DNA from: an uncultured Lachnobacterium sp.
Lineage (GTDB): Bacteria > Bacillota > Clostridia > Lachnospirales > Lachnospiraceae
DNA: 5,634 nucleotides
NCBI GenBank assembly: GCA_900548765.1
Contig: URLU01000148.1
Location: forward strand, 1-5,634
Direction: 5' to 3'
Below the pieces are notes generated by a model. That model had not been told where the DNA came from. It did no database searches and saw only the letters and a list, made by a program, of their open reading frames with translations. Positions 1-4,944 of this stretch are shown in pieces. The position numbers and the translations under genes are program-made. Position 1 is the first letter of the stretch, and every line of letters starts with the position of its first letter.

Positions 1-1169
1 CCGACTACAATATCAAAATACTCTCGCTGACTAGGCTTTGAGTAGCTGATTGTAACACCAAATCTGTTAACCAGTGACAGCTTCTCCTCCACTGTGTCAG
101 AATGGTGCCTGTCGTTTGTATTATCCTGGTCATTTCTGTCGTTCCAGGTCTCCTTGATCAAGTGTCTTCTGTTGGAGGTAGCATAGATTAAGATATTGTC
201 CGGTTTGGTCTCCACACCGCCCTCGATTACAGCCTTAAGGAACTTATACTCTATCTCATGTTCCTCAAAAGACAGGTCATCCATATAGATGATAAACTTA
301 TAGTTTCTGTTTTTAATCTCTGAGATAATTCCTGACAGATACTTAAACTGGTGCTTGTAAATCTCAATCATTCTGAGACCATCATCATAATACTGATTTA
401 CAATCGCCTTTATGCTGGTAGATTTTCCTGTACCGCTGTCACCAAACAGGAGCACATTGTTGGCTCTCCTGCCCTGGACAAAAGCCTCCGTATTATCCAC
501 AAGCTTCTGCTTCTGAATCTCATAACCAATCAAATCATCCAGCATGACAGCATCCATGTTGTTGATTGGCTTGAATGAAAATCCACCGGTCTGATTCTCA
601 AGTATTCTAAATGCCTTGTTGAGACCAAACATGCCTACACCGTAGTCCTTGTAAAATCCTGTTACTACCTCAAAGAACTCCTTTTCATCCTTAGCAGCTT
701 CAAGCTTCCTGCTTAAGGCTCTCACCTTCTCACTTACGTTCTTGTTGTACATAAGCTCTTTTTTGACAATAGCCTTGTAATTACAGAGCTGTGTAAAGCA
801 GCTAATTCCAAGCTCAGCCTCAATGGTGCTGAAATCATAGTCAAAAAGCTTCTTAAAAATCTTGAAATCATTCTCCACAAAATTATTTACGCTGCCGTCG
901 CTGGCACCAACCTTCTCGCAGGTCATGGAGAACGGGTTCTCATTCATCATGATATAAAAGGTCAGGTAATTGTGCCAGAGATTGTCGTCAAAGCCGTAAT
1001 CTGTAGCCACCTTGAGCAGCCTCTTAACCTGGGTATTTATGTCGCGGACCAGCTCCATCTTGCTGTAGTTGCCGCTCTCAAATTTGTCAAAAATAACTCC
1101 TAAATTATATAAAATCTCATCTGAAGATAAATCTCCATACATGAGTAACTGAGATATTTCATGGTACAT
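1..1169 (-). CDS. DUF815-type AAA+ ATPase, C-terminus cut by window edge
   Basis: Reading leftward from the ATG at 1167-1169, the frame stays open for 389 codons to the window edge, so the C-terminus is missing. The start is backed by GGAGG at 1178-1182, 8 nt upstream. Residues 1 to about 205 are a mostly helical N-terminal region with no motif I recognise. A P-loop ATPase follows: Walker A GDSGTGKS at 243-250, Walker B FIIYMDDLS with the acidic pair D297/D298, a sensor-1-like Asn at N333 in YATSNRRHL, and a C-terminal NRFGVTISYSKPSQREY stretch resembling the arginine-containing DRFG segment of the family. This arrangement matches the DUF815 (PF05673) 'ATP-binding protein' family, whose cellular role is not established. 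Clostridial members carry the extra N-terminal region, whereas shorter relatives are mainly the ATPase. Probably only the sensor-2 and tail part is lost. It is a cytoplasmic protein, with no signal or membrane segment in the part seen. It appears to be transcribed alone from its own promoter beyond the repeat element. Confidence 0.9.
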   Translation of the reverse strand, partial: MYHEISQLLMYGDLSSDEILYNLGVIFDKFESGNYSKMELVRDINTQVKRLLKVATDYGFDDNLWHNYLTFYIMMNENPFSMTCEKVGASDGSVNNFVENDFKIFKKLFDYDFSTIEAELGISCFTQLCNYKAIVKKELMYNKNVSEKVRALSRKLEAAKDEKEFFEVVTGFYKDYGVGMFGLNKAFRILENQTGGFSFKPINNMDAVMLDDLIGYEIQKQKLVDNTEAFVQGRRANNVLLFGDSGTGKSTSIKAIVNQYYDDGLRMIEIYKHQFKYLSGIISEIKNRNYKFIIYMDDLSFEEHEIEYKFLKAVIEGGVETKPDNILIYATSNRRHLIKETWNDRNDQDNTNDRHHSDTVEEKLSLVNRFGVTISYSKPSQREYFDIVV

Positions 1170-1361
1170 TTTCTTTTCCTCCGTTCGTTATGTTTTGTAT
1201 AACCCTGACCCCCTGTCCGAATCCGCAGCTTACTCTGCTTCCCCGTTGCTATGATTCAAGCTGTCCCTTGTCATGCAACCAGAGAAACTACTATCAGTTG
1301 CATATTTAAGCTGTCAGCCCATCCATTTACCCAACCAGCTCTCTCCCAACTTGCTTTTATA

Positions 1362-1389
1362 ATTATCAGCCTCATATTGTACATTTCAA
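1362..1389 (-). promoter_or_regulatory. Candidate sigma-A promoter for the ATPase gene
   Basis: On the minus strand TTGAAA (1384-1389, five of six to TTGACA) is followed after 16 nt by GATAAT (1362-1367, five of six to TATAAT). Transcription would start near 1355 and give a leader of about 185 nt before the ATG at 1169. The -35 box lies inside the left arm of the inverted-repeat element. The matching position of the other arm reads CCCAAA on the plus strand, so the promoter is not mirrored. This is sequence pattern only. Confidence 0.45.
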
Positions 1390-1659
1390 AATTTAGATGA
1401 GCATATTGTGCAGATATATTTTAGTATTTGTGACTGTGAAGAATATTAGATTTACTTAATGCTCTGCCCACAATCCAGCAGCTCGGCAACAGGACGTTGC
1501 CGAGAGTGAGAGCTGAGCCATGGATGGCGAATCTCGAACGGCTGCGTCAAATTACCAAAACCTACATCAGAGCATTTAGAAAATCTTATATTCGTAACCC
1601 GGAACAAATACAAAAATATATCTGCACAATATGCGGACTAAAATCCCAAATGTACAATA
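1375..1659. repeat. 285-bp element with 92-bp imperfect inverted arms
   Basis: The arms at 1375-1466 and 1568-1659 are imperfect reverse complements. Three ungapped blocks carry the match: 1375-1386 with 1648-1659 (12 of 12), 1401-1431 with 1604-1634 (30 of 31) and 1441-1466 with 1568-1593 (23 of 26). Diverged spacers of 14/13 and 9/10 nt separate them. The central 101 nt (1467-1567) are not part of the large palindrome and are visibly more GC-rich than the arms. They hold a perfect 9-bp hairpin and a GCCATGGATGGC near-palindrome. The outer ends read TATTGTACATTT and its complement. The flanks carry similar strings in direct orientation, AGCCTCA on the left and AGCCCTCA on the right, which could be a degraded target duplication. 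There is no transposase, so a MITE-like or other non-autonomous palindromic element is the best guess. A structured regulatory or non-coding RNA locus is the alternative. Confidence 0.75.
1482..1504. repeat. Perfect 9-bp hairpin in the centre of the inverted-repeat element
   Basis: CTCGGCAAC (1482-1490) and GTTGCCGAG (1496-1504) pair perfectly around a 5-nt AGGAC loop. An outer CAG/CTG pairing (1479-1481 with 1513-1515) could extend it across a bulge. No T-run follows on either strand, so it does not look like an intrinsic terminator. It is the most stable local structure of the element and sits near the axis of the large palindrome. Confidence 0.7.
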
Positions 1660-1666
1660 AGCCCTC

Positions 1667-1704
1667 AATAAAAGTAAATCCTCGCAGTTATTATACTGCG
1701 AGGA
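1667..1704 (-). terminator. Intrinsic terminator of the solute-binding protein/chemoreceptor unit
   Basis: CCTCGCAG (1680-1687) and CTGCGAGG (1696-1703) form a perfect 8-bp stem, 9 bp with the flanking T/A pair, around an 8-nt loop. In the minus direction it is followed by ATTTACTTTTATT, a moderately U-rich tail. It begins about 15 nt after the chemoreceptor stop codon and lies just outside the inverted-repeat element. Confidence 0.75.
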
Positions 1705-1718
1705 CCCTGAATCGTAAA

Positions 1719-3449
1719 TTATAAATTTTTGAAAATAGAAGTTTCCTTCTGCAAATCTCCTGCAATCCTCTGGTTGACATCCATCCTGTCAGAGATATTA
1801 TCCATATCATAAACCAGTGTCTGTGTGCTGTCTGCCGCACCGGCAAGCCCCTTAACACCCTCATTGATGGCTCCTGTGATTGAGTTGATAGAATCTGCAA
1901 TCTCTGCAACCATTCCCTTTAGTTCTTCTGTTCTGCTTGTAAAATCATCCATGGAGCTTTCAATGTAGGAAGCATTATCTCTGTACTGCTCGCCCTCTTC
2001 CACGAATTTTTCAAAATCCGGAAGAATGAATTCCTGCATGTACTCAACAAGTGTATTGGCATTTCCTGACAGATTATGTACTGCATCTGTTACCACCTTA
2101 TTGATATCCTGAATATGGTTGGCCGCAACACGGCTTGAATCTGCAAGCTGGCTGATTTCACTTGCCACCACTGCAAAGCCTCGTCCTGCTTCACCAGCTC
2201 TTGCTGCCTCAATAGAAGCATTAAGGGCAAGGAGGTTGGTCTGACTTGAAATATTTAAGATATCGTTTGTCAAAGAGTTAACCTGATCTACGCTCTTACT
2301 GTCCTCAATCGCCTGATTTAAGACATCAAGGATTTCATTTACCTTTACGCTGGTCTGCTGCATATTGTTCCTTGCAGCCTCTTCCATAGCTACTGCATGT
2401 TCCCTCATGGTCTTAGAGTACTCATTAATCTCTATTGAACGCTCAGCCATGGCAGAAACCTCTGCATTTACTGACTCGGCATTGTTATTAATGGCATTGG
2501 CACTTTCCGATACCTCACCCATCGCTGCTGAAAGCTCCTCTGTCACAGCTGACAAATCAGAAGCACTGTCATTAGATGTACGGACACTCTTTAACACCTC
2601 TGCAACGACACTTTCCATCTCTCCTGAGTTTTTGGTAATAAGTGTAAATATCTTCTGCAATGTCTCCATGAAGCTGTTGATGCCCTTTGACAAGGCTGCA
2701 ATCTCATCATTTGAAGTAACTGGAATACGCCTTGTAAGGTCTCCCTCTTTGTTTTCGATTCCATCTATAATAGACTCTAATTCCTTCTTTGATGTAATAA
2801 GAGGCTTAATTACATAGTTTACAACAATTATGATTGTAACCGCCAGTGAAACAAGGCATACTGCAATGCAGACAATCGCTGTTGTGAGTGACATGCCAAA
2901 TATGCTGCTCTGAGTCTCTCTCTGTCCTGCTGCATCTGTTGAAATCTCATCATTAAGAGCACTTATGTCATTTGCCATGGCTGTGGCAGATGCCTTTAGG
3001 TCTCCGTTTGCGCAGCCATAGGCTGACACTGAGTCAGAATTTGCACTGAATGCCAATACGTTCTTGACTGCACGCTTAAACTCTTTGTAATCGCTCTTTA
3101 AAGCCTTATAGTCTGAGTTGTCTGAATCAACGTATTTTGAATAACTCTGGATTTCCTCGTCAATGGAATTTTCCAGATTCTCGATGTCAGTTACCACATC
3201 AATCATTGTGTTAAAATCAATAGCTACAATATGTGAAAGTGCAAGAGTATGTATTTCTCTTGAAGAGCTCTTAATATCAGAAAGCTCCTGCACACCTACC
3301 AGATACTCATCTGATATGGTAGATGCACTTGTGTTTACCCTAAGCAAACTTGTTATAGATGTAATATTAGAGACAATGGCAGCTAATCCAAGGATAATTA
3401 CGGGGATTAGAATCATATCTCTTATACTTGTTTTGCGTTTATTATTCAC
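1719..3449 (-). CDS. Methyl-accepting chemotaxis protein (transmembrane chemoreceptor)
   Basis: A complete 576-residue chemoreceptor that would pass ligand signals to CheA/CheW and so steer flagellar rotation. The order is classical: a short basic N-terminus, TM1 at about 12-34, an extracytoplasmic helical sensor of about 150 residues (35-186, size and helicity like a four-helix-bundle 4HB_MCP domain), TM2 at about 187-212, HAMP at about 213-268 (GDLTRRIPVTSNDEIAALSKG), then the signalling coiled coil to the end. The highly conserved hairpin tip is intact at 403-432 (QTNLLALNASIEAARAGEAG then RGFAVVASEI). No CheR/CheB-tethering pentapeptide such as NWETF is present at the C-terminus. The start is GTG (3447-3449), chosen because GGGGAGGA (3456-3463) lies 6 nt upstream. 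The next in-frame Met is residue 12, at the head of TM1, and lacks such support. The gene follows the solute-binding protein gene by 13 nt, so the two should be co-transcribed. The ligand cannot be read from the sequence, but the neighbour suggests a sugar signal relayed by the binding protein. Confidence 0.96.
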   Translation of the reverse strand: MNNKRKTSIRDMILIPVIILGLAAIVSNITSITSLLRVNTSASTISDEYLVGVQELSDIKSSSREIHTLALSHIVAIDFNTMIDVVTDIENLENSIDEEIQSYSKYVDSDNSDYKALKSDYKEFKRAVKNVLAFSANSDSVSAYGCANGDLKASATAMANDISALNDEISTDAAGQRETQSSIFGMSLTTAIVCIAVCLVSLAVTIIIVVNYVIKPLITSKKELESIIDGIENKEGDLTRRIPVTSNDEIAALSKGINSFMETLQKIFTLITKNSGEMESVVAEVLKSVRTSNDSASDLSAVTEELSAAMGEVSESANAINNNAESVNAEVSAMAERSIEINEYSKTMREHAVAMEEAARNNMQQTSVKVNEILDVLNQAIEDSKSVDQVNSLTNDILNISSQTNLLALNASIEAARAGEAGRGFAVVASEISQLADSSRVAANHIQDINKVVTDAVHNLSGNANTLVEYMQEFILPDFEKFVEEGEQYRDNASYIESSMDDFTSRTEELKGMVAEIADSINSITGAINEGVKGLAGAADSTQTLVYDMDNISDRMDVNQRIAGDLQKETSIFKNL

Positions 3450-3455
3450 GATATT

Positions 3456-3465
3456 TCCTCCCCTA
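3456..3465 (-). promoter_or_regulatory. RBS overlapping the upstream stop codon, sets the GTG start of the chemoreceptor
   Basis: The TAG stop of the solute-binding protein gene (3463-3465) runs directly into GGGGAGGA (3456-3463), so the stop codon shares its last base with the receptor's ribosome binding site. The GTG start follows 6 nt later. Ribosomes finishing the first gene would uncover or reload this site, which suggests translational coupling. Confidence 0.7.
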
Positions 3466-4734
3466 TGAGTTAGACTTTGTTATCTCTGCTACCTTGTCAT
3501 CCATAAATTCCTGCATTGTCTTTCCACCTGTGCTTCCCGCTACAGCCGCACTTCCTATGTCAGCACTTGGTGTCCAGTACGCTCCGCCAACTCGCTGAAG
3601 ACTTGCAAACTCTGACTGTTCAAGCACTGCCTGAATTGCCACAGATGCCTTAACCTCTGCGGAATCCGCAGCATTTATGTTTGAAGGACCCTGTCCACGC
3701 ATCTCAAATCTGAGAGCCTGACACTCCTCACCTGACATATAGTCAGCAAAAAGATTTGCCCAGTATTCATTTTCAGAATAGTGGTTCACACCTACCAGCT
3801 TGTAACCTGCATATGATGCCATCTGTACCTGCTGGCCTGCTACTGTATATGTAGGAAGCTTTATGGCTCCAAGATTATCTCCCCAGCTCTCAGCAAGGGC
3901 TGTTGCAGACCATGTTCCACTGACTCCCGCTATTACGCTGCCATCTGCAGCTCCTGCAAGCAGCCCATCATCTACGCAATTCATAAAGCCCGGATTAGCT
4001 GCTACATCCATCATGGCCTGGAGAACATCCACTCCCTTTATGGCATTTTCCTCTGAATTCCAGTCACAGTAGTTTGATATTCCATCATCATTAAGTCCAA
4101 GACTAAGACCTGTATTTCCAAAAAAAGAATACAGATACCAGCCAGATGAGAAATCCATCGTCACCTTCTTGCCGTTTGCTGCTGCAACTGACAAAATCTG
4201 GTCTAAGCTTGTCAGGTCTTCTGGTGTAAAATATTCCTTATTGTAATAGAGAAAATATCCGTTATCTGCTGTAAGAGGATATGCATACAGCGAATCATCA
4301 ATTGTAGCGGCTTCCACAGAACCTTCTACATTTCTTGTGCGCACATCATCTGCATTCTCAATCGGGGTAAGTATTCCTGATGCTGCAAATGCTAACAGCT
4401 GATCGTCTGCAAATGTAAATACATCCGGAGCCTCATCTATGTTTCCAAGGATTACATCCTTGCTGTCTGCCTCTGAATTTGCAATGAGGGTAAAATCAAA
4501 GTCTGCCTCTGAGCCATACTGCTGTTTGAAGCCGGCTATAATCTGGTTCATAAGCTCAGTATCTTCCTCTGCCACGCTGACCGTGAGTGATACTGTGCCT
4601 CCGTTCACTACCTGTTTTATACCATTTGTCTCTGTGCCTGCCTCAGTGCCATCTGTAGCTGCTGCACCACAGCCTGTTGTAAATAAAGCAGCCGCTGTAA
4701 TAAGACACAAGGCTTTTGGGGCTCTCTTTCCCAT
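3463..4734 (-). CDS. Solute-binding lipoprotein, family 1 (maltose/maltodextrin type)
   Basis: A 423-residue extracellular binding lipoprotein anchored to the outer face of the membrane. The ATG at 4732-4734 is preferred over an in-frame GTG ten codons upstream (4764), because GGAAGGAG lies 7 nt before the ATG and nothing comparable precedes the GTG. The signal peptide is short: basic MGKRAPK, a hydrophobic core, then FTTGC with the lipidated Cys at residue 22. A Thr/Glu/Gly-rich linker follows to about residue 45. The mature part carries family-1 binding-protein signatures: APDVFTFADDQL (102-113), YAYPLTADNGYFLYYNK (150-166), GVSGTWSA (270-277), GYKLVGVN (310-317) and YWTP near 386-389. GVSGTW and YWTP resemble the places where maltose-binding proteins put sugar-stacking Trp residues (here W275 and W387), so a malto-oligosaccharide ligand is plausible but unproven. 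No permease or ATPase gene adjoins it. Its partner is the chemoreceptor gene 13 nt downstream, which points to a chemosensory role, with or without transport through an unlinked ABC system. Confidence 0.93.
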   Translation of the reverse strand: MGKRAPKALCLITAAALFTTGCGAAATDGTEAGTETNGIKQVVNGGTVSLTVSVAEEDTELMNQIIAGFKQQYGSEADFDFTLIANSEADSKDVILGNIDEAPDVFTFADDQLLAFAASGILTPIENADDVRTRNVEGSVEAATIDDSLYAYPLTADNGYFLYYNKEYFTPEDLTSLDQILSVAAANGKKVTMDFSSGWYLYSFFGNTGLSLGLNDDGISNYCDWNSEENAIKGVDVLQAMMDVAANPGFMNCVDDGLLAGAADGSVIAGVSGTWSATALAESWGDNLGAIKLPTYTVAGQQVQMASYAGYKLVGVNHYSENEYWANLFADYMSGEECQALRFEMRGQGPSNINAADSAEVKASVAIQAVLEQSEFASLQRVGGAYWTPSADIGSAAVAGSTGGKTMQEFMDDKVAEITKSNS

Positions 4735-4741
4735 GTTTTTT

Positions 4742-4749
4742 CTCCTTCC
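4742..4749 (-). promoter_or_regulatory. RBS deciding the start of the solute-binding protein
   Basis: GGAAGGAG on the minus strand ends 7 nt before the ATG at 4732-4734. The longer reading frame begins at a GTG at 4764 with only GTAGGT in front. Using it would add ten residues (including HIGRRKN) ahead of an already normal signal peptide, so the ATG is the better start. Confidence 0.8.
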
Positions 4750-4828
4750 AATATGCGTTTTCACACCTACACTCTGCCAAAGACAATGTACAGATATGTT
4801 TCAGCTATTTTTACGAAAATTTACTATA

Positions 4829-4859
4829 TTAAGTATATCGCGCATTTTGATATATTTAA
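4829..4859. promoter_or_regulatory. Operator-like dyad over the chemosensory operon promoter
   Basis: TTAAgTATATC (4829-4839) and GATATAtTTAA (4849-4859) form 11-bp inverted arms with one mismatch, separated by 9 nt. The dyad covers nearly the whole -35 to -10 span of the predicted promoter. The spacing fits a dimeric helix-turn-helix repressor, for example a LacI-like or other sugar-responsive regulator, but no regulator gene is in the window. AT-rich palindromes can occur by chance. Confidence 0.4.
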
Positions 4860-4860
4860 A
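4832..4860 (-). promoter_or_regulatory. Candidate sigma-A promoter for the binding protein/chemoreceptor operon
   Basis: TTTAAA (4855-4860) and TATACT (4832-4837) are spaced by 17 nt on the minus strand, four and five matches to the consensus. The start point would be near 4825, giving a leader of about 90 nt. A competing reading is a flagellar sigma-28/SigD type promoter: TAAA at 4855-4858 and GCGATAT at 4835-4841, one base off CCGATAT. Its 13-nt spacing is shorter than the usual 15, so it is the weaker reading. The promoter lies downstream of the transporter gene's terminator, so the operon is probably independent. Confidence 0.5.
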
Positions 4861-4885
4861 TACCCTTTTCGACTTTTTTCCGCAT

Positions 4886-4924
4886 AAAAAAATCCTGATA
4901 TTGCTAATTATCAACATCAGGATT
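4886..4924 (-). terminator. Intrinsic terminator of the Na/Pi cotransporter gene
   Basis: Minus-strand AATCCTGATGTTG (4912-4924) pairs with CAATATCAGGATT (4891-4903) in a 13-bp stem with a single G-U wobble and an 8-nt loop. Seven T residues (4886-4892) follow, the first two being the base of the stem. It begins 20 nt after the stop codon at 4945-4947. This is a textbook Rho-independent terminator and separates the transporter gene from the downstream operon. Confidence 0.9.
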
Positions 4925-4944
4925 TTATTTCAGTTTCCAATTTT

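Larger units (their letters stand above)
1170..1718. other. Gene-free interval between chemoreceptor and ATPase genes
   Basis: About 550 bp carry no convincing coding sequence on either strand. From the receptor side it holds the receptor gene's terminator (1679-1704), a 285-bp inverted-repeat element (1375-1659), a sigma-A-like promoter (1362-1389) and a leader of roughly 185 nt in front of the ATPase gene. The leader has small internal repeats: AAGCTGTC occurs in direct orientation at 1258-1265 and 1308-1315, and ATGCAAC/GTTGCAT form inverted 7-mers at 1273-1279 and 1297-1303. I could not match the leader to any riboswitch class I know. Confidence 0.75.

Noticed and set aside
1221..1304. 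Two tiny overlapping upstream frames in the ATPase leader (minus strand, MQLIVVSLVA then MTRDSLNHSNGEAE, joined by ATGA)
   Set aside because: Neither has a recognisable ribosome binding site, and frames this short are expected by chance. The ATGA overlap alone is not enough to call leader peptides.
1482..1504. Central hairpin read as an intrinsic terminator
   Set aside because: No T-rich tract follows on either strand. The receptor gene already has a terminator at 1679-1704.
1497..1724. Plus-strand 75-codon frame starting at TTG inside the repeat element
   Set aside because: No ribosome binding site and a non-ATG start within the hairpin. It crosses the right arm of the inverted repeat and the terminator and ends antisense to the receptor's 3' end. 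Explained by the repeat element.
2365..2817. Plus-strand 150-codon frame opposite the chemoreceptor
   Set aside because: Entirely antisense to a well-supported coding region, with low-complexity Ser/Ala/Leu content typical of a shadow of a helical coding sequence.
4762..4764. GTG as the start of the solute-binding protein
   Set aside because: No ribosome binding site. The GGAAGGAG at 4742-4749 and the ATG at 4732-4734 give a normal lipoprotein signal peptide.
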